Shown here one piece after another: positions 47,401 to 54,252 of a stretch of DNA of 64,000 nt (positions are counted from its first letter, which is position 1; the number at the start of each line of letters is the position of its first letter). The notes beneath the pieces are model-generated. The model saw only the letters and a program-made list of their open reading frames with translations. It had not been told where the DNA came from and ran no database searches. Made by a program: the position numbers and the translations under genes. The DNA comes from Streptomyces sp. NBC_00459 (GTDB taxonomy: Bacteria; Actinomycetota; Actinomycetes; Streptomycetales; Streptomycetaceae), in NCBI RefSeq assembly GCF_036013955.1, contig NZ_CP107903.1, positions 8,370,001-8,434,000 of the forward strand. Direction: 5' to 3'.

Positions 47401-48731
47401 TGCGTACCTGGGCCGGGCACGCGGATCGACGCCCTGAGCAGTGGCGTGCCGTTCTCAGCGAACTCGCGGTCTGTGGGGATGCGAAGGCGACCCTTCAATT
47501 GGTCGCTGCCCTTGCCGGCAATCCAGCGGAGCACGCAGCCAACTCACCAGAATACGTCCGATGGATGCTTGCGGCAGTCGCCCTCCTGCATCTCCCGTTC
47601 CTGCCGGCCGTTTGGTTGCTCATCCGCCGTCGTCTCGACGATGCAGACACCCTCAACGCGTTCCTGTACCAACTGACGCGCATGCCCGCTCCGCCGGGTA
47701 GTTGGCCAACGGCCGTCGCCGCGCTCCCCGAACGCGATCTTGCAGATTTCTACCGTCTGCTCGTCAACCACGTCGGTATCCATGCCATCGTCAACCGCCC
47801 GCTGCAATCCGGCTTCGTCGGAGACGACGACCGACTGCACGACATGGCCCGCACCCTGCCGAGCATCCTCGCCCGCAAAACAACCCAGGATGCCGCGGCA
47901 GAACTGCGCACTCTCTCCGAGGAGTACCCCGGCATCTGGCAGCTGCGATCAGAGGCCCGCGCCACCACGCGGGCAGCCGCCGCGCGGTACGCCGAACCGA
48001 TCGAACCAGAACAACTGATCCGCCTCGCCGATACCGCCCAACTGCACTGGATCGCAGATGAGCGCCATCTGCTCGACATCGTCCTCGAATCCCTCGATCG
48101 CTTCGCGAAGGCCCTGCACCGACCCAACGGGCTGATCGTCTCCTTGTGGAACCGGGAGCGAGCCAGCGTAAATCACTCCGAATGGTGGCCGTGCTGGGAA
48201 GAAGACTTCAGCGACATCGTCGCAACCTTTCTCCTACAGGACATCGGCGGCCACCGAGTCGTCATCAACCGTGAAGTTCAAGTACGCCGTCCAGGATTCC
48301 CCGGACTGCGCACCGACATCCAGATCGAAGCACCTGCTCATCAGGGAACAGGGAACGATCCCATCAGAGTCGTCATCGAATGCAAGGGTCGCTGGAACGA
48401 GTCCCTCGATACGGCTCTGGCCAAGCAGCTCGTAGCCGGATACCTCCAGGCGCCCAGGACTGCTGGGATCTTTCTCACGGCCTACTTTCACTGCGACCGT
48501 TGGGGTACCTCAAAACAACGCAAATGCCCAGCTCGTGGCCATAGCCTCGTCGAAGTCCAGAAGCATCAGGAGCGGGAAGGTGAGACACAGCGGCAACAAG
48601 AAGGCGTGTCAGTCGTAGCGGTGACGCTTGACTGTGCCCTCCCCGCCAGCGACGCGGACTGGCGCTGGGCTGCGCTGGCTCCGGCTAGATCTGCTGACGA
48701 GCTCCACGAGCGAGAATCGAGTTCCTTTTGA
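44475..48731 (+). CDS. STAND/NACHT-type ATPase with C-terminal PD-(D/E)XK nuclease, candidate defence gene
   Basis: The 1418-aa protein has a P-loop GEWGMGKS (54-61), a NACHT-style Walker B LLDGLDEG (113-120), a sensor-like RLRISCRTARW (147-157), THPMTL (216-221) and a winged-helix RWAFAHKSYQEFLAAEF (346-362), the usual end of a STAND NTPase core. Residues about 400-1200 are helical, with HEAT-like repeats (for example HAEVRVAALAAISAPETEVV). The C-terminus has TDIQIEA (Asp1281), then VVIECKG (Glu1302-x-Lys1304), a PD-(D/E)XK nuclease site, followed by KQLVAGYLQ. No membrane segment is seen. Antiviral STAND proteins share this logic but usually carry the nuclease N-terminally. ATG 44475 follows GGGAG. 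I infer sensing of a phage component, then DNA cleavage. Confidence 0.8.
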   Translation: MEWPFLPWKRRVFPLGEPPESDRYGWPLASAFSGVAPGRLLADERAVRVLVLRGEWGMGKSFAFEQEHRDLETAGLPVQRFDLGKCGTDATRAATKLTAVFQPPAGAGEWHVLLDGLDEGLDVLLELDQLIIEQLEGLEGEARKGLRLRISCRTARWPAGLETDLARLWPEDRVAVVGLAPLSRDDVTLAARSVGLEDPAAFSEVVQQRGLVALATHPMTLRQMLTSYRTRGTLPDTAAEAYRDACLHLCKETRRPKRTELRRTQATGEHLFAVATRVAAALQFGPHTALADGAPESGEPGVGDLELSRLVPGGEPGHLGSPVPCTMNELSQLTESSLLVPVGDYRWAFAHKSYQEFLAAEFLRGREIQTAVERELLWIGDGPSRHVLPAHQEVAAWRSEVDPAVFEDLLRDDPLILLLADLERRTDRDRTRVVEALLALLKSDDTVRLDSTTLHRLDHPQIADQLRPYLKATTEVNLLFGAVRIARACRRPELSVELLALAEDRDTHAEVRVAALAAISAPETEVVEHIRALAHDESPEIVAAALRQLWPAHITLTDFLSRVRPPDPQLIGRAYMLRREIPELIDVTDLDEAITWSRDVLCDTADGPSHALAVSLLARAITLASQAQLTDAILSNMADALVGLAGRHELLYTQDLHTPLEDLAKALGREPQTRRDLALLLLTRASAEQFLALHIGRISADLLPQADALYWMEHWDLLSAVREQVTRLAVGYPPPEDPTMLGRALAARGAHPTLRAVTASWDSPPAEAPWEREQRELQEAERRANTYDEAALRAALDTVLTSGPDQVRSAWARVVSELHHTADGSPTKWEGAWIAAASEAPSRPPAGTQLDSLLLRAAFHVLSTVPPLSVENLVPYGAIEFRIAPELTALALVDALSTVPPETGRWAGWAVALATVYPRDDVHDTHLRLLMLCAERAGAPLSELTAAVLDGVHDDVAQTIARTCGALPLDSVHRALRTWAGHADRRPEQWRAVLSELAVCGDAKATLQLVAALAGNPAEHAANSPEYVRWMLAAVALLHLPFLPAVWLLIRRRLDDADTLNAFLYQLTRMPAPPGSWPTAVAALPERDLADFYRLLVNHVGIHAIVNRPLQSGFVGDDDRLHDMARTLPSILARKTTQDAAAELRTLSEEYPGIWQLRSEARATTRAAAARYAEPIEPEQLIRLADTAQLHWIADERHLLDIVLESLDRFAKALHRPNGLIVSLWNRERASVNHSEWWPCWEEDFSDIVATFLLQDIGGHRVVINREVQVRRPGFPGLRTDIQIEAPAHQGTGNDPIRVVIECKGRWNESLDTALAKQLVAGYLQAPRTAGIFLTAYFHCDRWGTSKQRKCPARGHSLVEVQKHQEREGETQRQQEGVSVVAVTLDCALPASDADWRWAALAPARSADELHERESSSF

Positions 48732-48735
48732 ACTG

Positions 48736-48890
48736 TTTCCGATGACTCATCATGTGGAGTGCGTGGCGATTCTGGAGCCTGTGGCTAAGGGCTCCTGACC
48801 TGCGGTTTTGTGCATGCGCGTTATGTGCGGTGTGGGCGTTACAGGCGATATCTTGACGCTGAAATGACGCTCGTTCTGATGGGGTGGCAG
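48736..48890 (+). repeat. 155-bp direct repeat, right copy (R1')
   Basis: The second copy of the 43826-43980 repeat, in the same orientation, starts five bases after the NACHT gene's stop. Together the copies bracket the gene and its upstream region, giving a unit of about 4.9 kb. Confidence 0.85.
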
Positions 48891-48901
48891 GCGACATGTT
48901 G

Positions 48902-49109
48902 GGCAGGCCGGGCCCTGTCAGGGTGGCGTATATCGATGGGGCGCCGAGGGTGGGCGACGCTCTGCGCAGAGCTGCTGGTTCCTGACGTTCAGATGTCCCG
49001 GAAGAGACCAGTCAACGCTGTGACCTGCGGGGCCCTGCTGTCATAGGGCGTTGACCTGCATGAATGCTCTTTCGGTTGTTTCACGCTCGTACTGCCTGAT
49101 GCGGTCGGA
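48902..49109 (+). repeat. Second repeat family, left copy (R2)
   Basis: About 190 bases align with 49463-49652, sharing GGGCCCTGTCAG, GTGGCGTATAT, GGGCGACGCTCTGCGC and GAAGAGACCAG; a short deletion distinguishes the right copy near its end. In one frame both copies read VRVAYIDGAP..GDALR.A.GS with mostly third-base differences, suggesting duplicated gene ends. The 448-base gap 48732-49179 is thus filled by R1', R2 and iterons. Confidence 0.7.
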
Positions 49110-49110
49110 A

Positions 49111-49139
49111 GTCCCAGGAAAGTCCCAGAGAACTCCCAC
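49111..49139. repeat. Three TCCCA iterons with 11-bp period
   Basis: GTCCCAGGAAA, GTCCCAGAGAA and CTCCCACAGGC follow each other at exact 11-bp spacing. The context (TTTCGGTTGTTTC then GCGGTCGGA) parallels that before the 44202-44249 array (TTTCGGTGTCTTTC then GCGGTCGAT). This suggests a duplicated attachment or regulatory module. Confidence 0.5.
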
Positions 49140-49179
49140 AGGCAGGAGCCACTCTTTCGGCTCTGTACAGGGCATACGG

Positions 49180-49623
49180 ATGCGCTGTGGGCTGGTGATC
49201 GTGGATCGACGGTCTGACCCGAATGAACGGCAACGCGCACTGCTCGAACGGCTCGCGGCCGGTGAGGAGCATCCCGCAGCCTGGGCGCCGGGGGATTGGC
49301 GGTCGGCTTATGCATTGCGTGATCGAGGGTTGTTGAGGATCAGTCGGGGCGGCGGGGAAGCGCTCGTGGAGGTTACCGAGGATGGTCGCTACTTCCTTCG
49401 GCACGGTGATCGCCGTGAGGAGCCGACATCGGCTGAAGCGGGCGACCAGGCGGCGATCGATTGGCAGGTCGGGCCCTGTCAGAGTGGCGTATATAGACGG
49501 AGCGCCGGGGGCGGGCGACGCTCTGCGCGGAGCTGTCGGTTCCCGATGGTCGATGTCCCAGAAGAGACCAGCGAGTTCTGTGACCTGCCGCGATGGGTGG
49601 TTCCGGGCTGCTTGCCTGCGTGA
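49180..49623 (+). CDS. Truncated winged-helix protein running into repeat R2'
   Basis: The 147-codon frame starts at ATG 49180. Residues about 13-80 (RQRALLERLAAG, WRSAYALRDRGLLRISR, EVTEDGRYFLRHGD) resemble the N-terminal winged-helix of a large Streptomyces accessory family that I know only from its misleading PE-PGRS label. From about codon 93 the frame runs through repeat R2', so the natural C-terminus is missing. It is probably a remnant rather than a working gene. Confidence 0.45.
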   Translation: MRCGLVIVDRRSDPNERQRALLERLAAGEEHPAAWAPGDWRSAYALRDRGLLRISRGGGEALVEVTEDGRYFLRHGDRREEPTSAEAGDQAAIDWQVGPCQSGVYRRSAGGGRRSARSCRFPMVDVPEETSEFCDLPRWVVPGCLPA

Positions 49624-49652
49624 ATGGCCTTTCGGCTGTTTCATGCGATCGG
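49463..49652 (+). repeat. Second repeat family, right copy (R2')
   Basis: Direct-orientation copy of 48902-49109, about 80 percent identical by eye, ending near GCGATCGGAACC. Unlike the left copy it is not followed by the TCCCA iterons. Confidence 0.7.
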
Positions 49653-49957
49653 AACCCCCGGATCTATTCGGTTGAGGTCCTTGCCAAGTACAAGGCGGAT
49701 CAAGAAGCGCGGATGACGGCCCAGGATCTTTGCGTTCTTCCCCGCCGTTCGAGACGCAAATGCCGGTGGCGTCGTTGAGCCGACGCCGACAGTAAAAGCC
49801 AGGGCGGTGGGCACGCATGTTGCCGGGTGTCGGAAGGCAGCTGTGCGGGCTCACTGCCGGGTCCGGTGGGTGAGATGCCGCGTTCGGGCGGCCATCATGA
49901 TGAGCCGGGGTGGCCTTGGCTTTCTGAGGGCCGCCGGAAATGTGAAGAGAGGCGGGC
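49653..49957 (+). other. Gene debris between R2' and the small ORFs
   Basis: No intact gene. The stretch 49670-49745 reads as a coding-like fragment (VEVLAKYKADQEARMTAQDL) with neither start nor continuation, probably debris. A purine-rich AGAGGCGGG ribosome-like site lies just before 49958. Confidence 0.45.
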
Positions 49958-50269
49958 ATGTCCGTGGCCACGAGACTGGGCTGCGTGGGGTTGGGGGTGA
50001 CGGGCCGTGGTCCGGCCGTTCCGGTCGTCGAGTCGGTCCAGGGGGCTGGGTCGGTGGTCCGTGCCTGGGGGTTCAGCTACAGGCTGCCGGGGACATCTCG
50101 CGCGGCCGAGACGGCGACTCGGGTGGTCTGCAGGGATTTAGTCTGGTCCGTGGCCGTGATCCGCTGGTGTGCAGGGCCGCTCGTGTTTGGCTCCGTCCCG
50201 GTTGCCTTCGCCGGCCGGCGCTGGGGGCGGCGTATTGCCCCGGTCTTCAACGGAGGGTGGCAGGCGTGA
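49958..50269 (+). CDS. Hypothetical 103-aa protein with a TTA codon
   Basis: The 103-codon frame has fairly high third-base GC and a ribosome-like AGAGGCGGG upstream. I recognise no domain. A TTA leucine codon at 50138-50140 would make it dependent on bldA tRNA in Streptomyces. It is coupled to the next gene by GTGA. It may be a genuine island gene or a spurious frame. Confidence 0.45.
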   Translation: MSVATRLGCVGLGVTGRGPAVPVVESVQGAGSVVRAWGFSYRLPGTSRAAETATRVVCRDLVWSVAVIRWCAGPLVFGSVPVAFAGRRWGRRIAPVFNGGWQA

Positions 50270-50622
50270 ACCGGCCCGTGTCCTGGAGTGAGGCGGTGTT
50301 CGTGGCTGCGGTGTGCTGGACGGTCAGCGGCCTGGGCTACGGTGTGCTCGCCGCGCTGGACGAACCTCAACTCTCGATGGCGCCTCTCGTCGGCATATGG
50401 CTTGTGTGCTGGTTCTGGACGCGTCGCCGTTCCTGGCCGACGGCGGTCGTGGCGGGGCTCGCGGGGGCTGTCGTGCTGTTCTGGCTCGTCGACCTGCTGC
50501 GTCCGGAGTTCGATCGGTATGTCGCGGACGCGCTGTCCACTGGGACCGCGGCGACCGTGTCTGTGGTCGTGCTCACTCTGGGCGGGCGTTCAATGGGGTG
50601 CCGTCATGACGCGGTCCGCTGA
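50266..50622 (+). CDS. Small membrane protein, unknown function
   Basis: The 118-codon product has about four hydrophobic segments (around residues 8-30, 38-52, 57-77 and 92-108), so it is a small integral membrane protein. The GTG start overlaps the stop of the preceding ORF. No family is recognised. It lies between island repeats and the broken antiporter. Confidence 0.55.
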   Translation: MNRPVSWSEAVFVAAVCWTVSGLGYGVLAALDEPQLSMAPLVGIWLVCWFWTRRRSWPTAVVAGLAGAVVLFWLVDLLRPEFDRYVADALSTGTAATVSVVVLTLGGRSMGCRHDAVR

Positions 50623-50848
50623 CCTGTCCGCCCACCGCGTTCGCGCCGCAGGGCAAGGAGCTGGCGGGAGTGGCCCCTGCCTCCTTCCGACCCTGGCTGT
50701 AAGCGCGTTCGCGAATGTGCTGTGCGGCGACGGCCACATCGGCCTTGGTCGTCCCGCGCGCCGACGCGAACTCGGTGGCCTGCCTGTTGTCGGTGAGGAT
50801 TTCACCCGGGCCACCGCCGACGCGGTCGTTGTAGAAGGGCGATGTCAT
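50573..50848 (-). CDS. Hypothetical 91-aa protein
   Basis: On the minus strand this 92-codon frame has higher third-base GC than the competing plus-strand frame (50606-50863) and a natural-looking soluble sequence (SPFYNDRVGGGPGEILTDNR...KADVAVAAQHIRERAY). No family is recognised, and it overlaps the membrane gene's 3' end tail to tail. The start could be a little upstream (GTG three codons earlier). The gap 50849-51035 shows nothing definite. Confidence 0.35.
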   Translation of the reverse strand: MTSPFYNDRVGGGPGEILTDNRQATEFASARGTTKADVAVAAQHIRERAYSQGRKEAGATPASSLPCGANAVGGQVSGPRHDGTPLNARPE

Positions 50849-51035
50849 CGGCGTCACTGGTAAGACCCACACGGTGGGAACCTTCACCGAACTCAGCTGA
50901 AACGGTGCGATGTTGCCGGGTTCTGGCAATGTCCTTGCCTGTGTGGTGCCCATCAGGGATCTGCCGAAGAGGCGTCAAGGGCGGGTAAGGTTCGCTTCGG
51001 TGTGCCGGGAAGCCTGGTCGGCAAGTAGGGGACAA

Positions 51036-51386
51036 ATCTCTCTTCCGATCGGGGTGGCCGTGATCCTGGCGATCGTGCTGATCCGCCCGGCCTCGCTGCT
51101 CGGCACGACGATCTCCCGCAAGGAGAAGCTGGTGGCGGCCTGGTTCGGGCCCAAGGGCTTCGCCTCGGTCGTCTACGGCCTGCTGGTGCTGCAGTCCGGC
51201 ATCCCACAGGCCGAGGAGGCGTTCACACTCATCGCGGTCTGCATCGCCTTCTCGATCATCGCCCACAGCTCGACGGACGTCCCGATCGCCCGCGCCTTCG
51301 ACGTCGACGAACTCATCGGCATCCCGGACAAGGACGAGCCCGCCACCGCTCCGCCCGAGGAGGGCCGCCTTGACGCTCGCGCGTGA
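51036..51386 (+). pseudogene. Cation:proton antiporter, 5'-truncated remnant
   Basis: About 115 codons read as the C-terminal end of a Streptomyces CPA1-type Na+/H+ or K+/H+ antiporter: two helices, SRKEKLVAAWFGPKGFASVVYGLLVLQ with the family's GPKGFASV motif, then a last helix and a short acidic tail with VPIARAFDVDELIG. The preceding 250-300 residues and a start codon are absent. It is therefore the broken edge where chromosomal DNA resumes to the right of the island. It overlaps the CBS gene start. Confidence 0.75.
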
Positions 51387-51827
51387 CCTGGCCCGCCCCT
51401 GTCCGACGGTGCGGGTCGACGACGACGCCCAGGAGGCGGCGCGGCTGCTGGTGCGCGAGCGACTGCCCGCCCTGCTGGTTCTCGACCAGGTGGAGTGCCC
51501 GTACGCGATCGTCCCAGCCGCTCGGCTGCTCGGTGCCCTGGTGCCTGAACCCGACGGCCTGGACCCACTGTTGACTCTGATCGCCGGTCGTTTGGACGAC
51601 GGCGCTCAGGAAACGCTCTCCGGGTGGTCGGTGCGGACTGGCTGCCTCGACACCGCGTCACGCCCGCTCTGGTGGGTCCGGAGGAGTCGCCGTCGGAGGT
51701 CGCTGCTGTCATGGCACGCAAGGACTGTGCCGTCGTCGCGGTGATCGAGCGCGACGGGGGGACAGTCGCACTGCTCGGCGCGATCACCGCGGACGTCTTG
51801 TTGGAGCACTTCATCGGAGGACCGTGA
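51370..51827 (+). pseudogene. CBS-domain protein broken by a frameshift
   Basis: The first CBS motif reads in one frame from 51370 (TLARDLARPCPTVRVDDDAQEAARLLVRERLPALLVLD... to SGWSVR). The second continues only in another frame (ADWLPRHRVTPALVGPEESPSEVAAVMARKDCAVVAVIE... to 51827). The switch falls at about 51635-51642, consistent with a one-base indel. The upstream frame otherwise ends at 51744 with nonsense sequence. An intact homologue lies at 62680-63210. A sequencing error is the alternative. Confidence 0.75.
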
Positions 51828-53122
51828 ACGACTGGCAGAGCTGGGCGGCGGTCGTCGTCTTCGTCGGCGCGTACGCGCTGATCATCAGCGAGAAGATCCA
51901 CCGTGTCGCCGTCGCGCTCGGCGGTGCCGGGCTGATGCTGGCGATCGGGGCGACCGACGACAAGTCGGCGTTCTACTCCGAGCACAGCGGTATCGACTGG
52001 AACGTCATCTTCCTGCTCATGGGCATGATGATGATCGTCGGAGTGCTGAAGCAGACCGGCATGTTCGAGTACCTGGCGATCTGGTCGGTGAAGAGGGCGC
52101 GGGCGAAGCCCTTCCGGGTGATGGCCATGCTGGTCGTGATCACGGCGGTGGCCTCGGCCCTGCTGGACAACGTCACCACGGTGCTGCTGATCGCACCGGT
52201 GACACTGCTCGTCTGCGAGCGTCTCGCCCTGCCGACCGTCCCGTTCCTGATCGCCGAGGTCATGGCGTCGAACATCGGCGGCACGGCGACCCTGGTCGGT
52301 GATCCGCCCAACATCATCATCGCCAGCCGGGCCGGGCTGACCTTCAACGACTTCCTGGTCCATCTGGCACCGATCGTGGTCGTCCTGGTCGCCGCGCTCC
52401 TCGCGCTGTGCCGGGTGATGTTCCGCAAGTCCTTCGTCTACGACGGGGACCGCGCCGCCGAGATCATGGCGCTGGAGGAGCGTGAGGCCATCAAGGACCG
52501 GACGCTGCTCGTCCAGGGCCTGGTGGTCCTGGTGCTCGTGGTCGCGGGCTTCGTCCTGCACCCGGTGCTGCACTACGAGCCCAGCGTCGTCGCCCTGCTC
52601 GGCGCGGGACTGCTCATCGCCGTCTCCAAGGCGGAGACCGGAGAGGTGCTGAAGGAGGTGGAGTGGCCGACCCTGGCCTTCTTCGCCGGCCTCTTCATCA
52701 TGATCGGCGGCCTGATCGAGACCGGTGTGATCGGCGAGGTCTCCAAAGCCCTGGCCGACGCGATCGGTGACAACGAACTCGGCGGCTCCATGACCATGCT
52801 CGGCGCCTCTGCGGTCCTGTCCGGCATCGTCGACAACATCCCCTACGTCGCCACCATGGCCCCCATCACCAGCGACCTCGTCCAGAACATGGGCGGCGGC
52901 AGCGGCCATGTCATGTGGTGGGCCCTCGCCCTCGGCGCCGACCTGGGCGGCAACGCCACCGCCATCGGCGCCTCCGCCAACGTCGTCGTCCTCGGCATCG
53001 CCGAACGCAACCGCCAGCCCATCTCCTTCTGGCAGTTCACCAAGTACGGCCTGGTCGTCACGGGCGTGACCGTGACCCTTGCGCTCGCCTATGTGTGGCT
53101 GCGCTACTTCGCGCTCGGCTGA
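51824..53122 (+). CDS. ArsB/NhaD-type (SLC13 superfamily) transporter
   Basis: The 432-aa protein has about 11 membrane helices and two inverted repeat halves marked by TAVASALLDNVTTVLLIAPV and SAVLSGIVDNIPYVATMAP. The Asp-Asn-(V/I)-(T/P) clefts and GGTATLVGDPPNIII are typical of the ion transporter superfamily members NhaD/ArsB/P. It probably exchanges Na+/H+ or exports an anion. The GTG start overlaps the broken CBS gene by four bases. It converges on the pucR-like gene. Confidence 0.88.
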   Translation: MNDWQSWAAVVVFVGAYALIISEKIHRVAVALGGAGLMLAIGATDDKSAFYSEHSGIDWNVIFLLMGMMMIVGVLKQTGMFEYLAIWSVKRARAKPFRVMAMLVVITAVASALLDNVTTVLLIAPVTLLVCERLALPTVPFLIAEVMASNIGGTATLVGDPPNIIIASRAGLTFNDFLVHLAPIVVVLVAALLALCRVMFRKSFVYDGDRAAEIMALEEREAIKDRTLLVQGLVVLVLVVAGFVLHPVLHYEPSVVALLGAGLLIAVSKAETGEVLKEVEWPTLAFFAGLFIMIGGLIETGVIGEVSKALADAIGDNELGGSMTMLGASAVLSGIVDNIPYVATMAPITSDLVQNMGGGSGHVMWWALALGADLGGNATAIGASANVVVLGIAERNRQPISFWQFTKYGLVVTGVTVTLALAYVWLRYFALG

Positions 53123-53190
53123 CGCGCCGAAGCGGGCCGGATCCCTGTCCCTCACACTCACACTTACACCGGATCGGTGAGCGGCGGACG

Positions 53191-54252
53191 TCACACCTCG
53201 TCGTCGGGCCACCCGAGGAGCCGGGCACCGATCACCGCGGTCTGCAGGGTGTAGCGGTGCACGGGATCGCCGGGGTCGGCGCCGGTGAGCTTGTGAATGC
53301 GCTCCAGCCGGTAGGTGAAGGCCCGCACACTGAGGCTCAGGCGCCGCGCCGCCTCGGCGGAGACGCAGCCGGAGTCGAAGTACGCCGTCAACGTCTCGAC
53401 GAGGGGACGGGCGCCGCCACGTGCGCTCAGCAGGGGGCCGAGAGTGTTGTCGACGAGGTCGGCCATGGCCTGCCGGTCGCGGGTCAGCACCGGGTAGACG
53501 AGGAGGTCGGCCGCGCGCAGTACGGGCTCGTGGAGCTGCAGCCGCTCTGCCAGGTCGAGGGCGTTGAGTGCCTCTTCGTACGAGTGCACGACGCCGCCGG
53601 CGCCGGGGTGGGGACGTCCGATGGCGACTTGGCCGCCCTCGGTGACCGCGTACGCCTGCTTGGCGAAGAACGTCAGGACGTCGTCCTGGTCCCCGGGCGC
53701 GATGCAGACCAGTCGGCCGTCCTTGGTGGTGAGCAGAATGCGCCGCTCGCCGAACCGGCCGACCACGGCGCTCTCCACCTGACGGGTGGCCGGATCGGTC
53801 TCCTCGACAGGCTTGCCGCCCTGCGCGACGGCGACCGCGTGGGCGCGGGAGAGGAGCAGACCGAAGCGTTCGGCGCGCTCCGACAGACGGCCCAGGTCGC
53901 TGCGGCCGTAGAGCAGGTCGTCGATGAACTCTCGCCGTACCGCCTCCTCCTGCCGAACGGCGAGCTGCTGTGACCGCTCGTGCCCCTCGGCGAAGGCATC
54001 GATCGCCTGCTCGACGGCGGCGAGCGCGGCTTCACCGGCCGAGGCGGAGAGGACGGGCCAGTGTTCACGGGCCACTGCCAGATGTCGACGAACGACGGCC
54101 CGCACCCCGAAGCCGGCCTCCGCCGCGCGTTCCCCCTGGGTCCGCAGGGATTCCAACTCGTCCCTGGTGAAGCGGCGACCCGTCGCACACACGGCGGTCA
54201 GTATCTGGACATACCCCTCCAGATATTCGTCGGGGACCTGCCGCCCTGTCAC
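53191..54252 (-). CDS. PucR-type helix-turn-helix regulator
   Basis: The 353-aa protein has a variable N-terminal sensor, a GGDEF-like middle region (about 160-240), and a C-terminal PucR helix-turn-helix (ETLTAYFDSGCVSAEAARRLSLSVRAFTYRLERIHKLTG). GTG 54252 is preceded by AGGAGG with a four-base spacer, far better than any upstream start. It faces the ArsB/NhaD transporter gene and may control it. Direct repeats and a palindrome lie upstream. Confidence 0.9.
   Translation of the reverse strand: MTGRQVPDEYLEGYVQILTAVCATGRRFTRDELESLRTQGERAAEAGFGVRAVVRRHLAVAREHWPVLSASAGEAALAAVEQAIDAFAEGHERSQQLAVRQEEAVRREFIDDLLYGRSDLGRLSERAERFGLLLSRAHAVAVAQGGKPVEETDPATRQVESAVVGRFGERRILLTTKDGRLVCIAPGDQDDVLTFFAKQAYAVTEGGQVAIGRPHPGAGGVVHSYEEALNALDLAERLQLHEPVLRAADLLVYPVLTRDRQAMADLVDNTLGPLLSARGGARPLVETLTAYFDSGCVSAEAARRLSLSVRAFTYRLERIHKLTGADPGDPVHRYTLQTAVIGARLLGWPDDEV

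Larger units (their letters stand above)
41855..51045. mobile_element. Genomic island in the 3' flank of tRNA-Pro
   Basis: The segment begins at the tRNA 3' end with a tyrosine integrase and excisionase-like gene. It continues with a STAND-type ATPase of visibly lower third-position GC, two families of direct repeats, truncated ORFs and small orphan genes. It ends where an antiporter coding sequence resumes without its 5' part. No conjugation, replication or phage structural genes are present, so it is a degenerate or satellite element. I could not find a convincing second copy of the tRNA 3' end, so the right boundary is inferred. Confidence 0.6.

Noticed and set aside
49807..50265. Upstream extension of the small membrane protein frame to a 271-aa ORF.
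   Set aside because: The extension is Arg/Gly-rich shadow-like sequence, and a GTGA-coupled start at 50266 explains the gene better.
50606..50863. Plus-strand 85-codon ORF overlapping the end of the small membrane gene.
   Set aside because: Third-base GC is lower than in the opposite minus-strand frame and no ribosome site is evident; I kept the minus-strand ORF, itself at low confidence.
50965..50993. Weak similarity to the tRNA-Pro 3' half (GTCAAGGG ... GGTTC), a possible attR.
   Set aside because: Only two short blocks match and an extra base is needed between them; too little to call an attachment site.
53123..53190. Possible bidirectional terminator between the transporter and pucR.
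   Set aside because: Only short CACTCAC/GGTGAG complementarity; no stable perfect stem.
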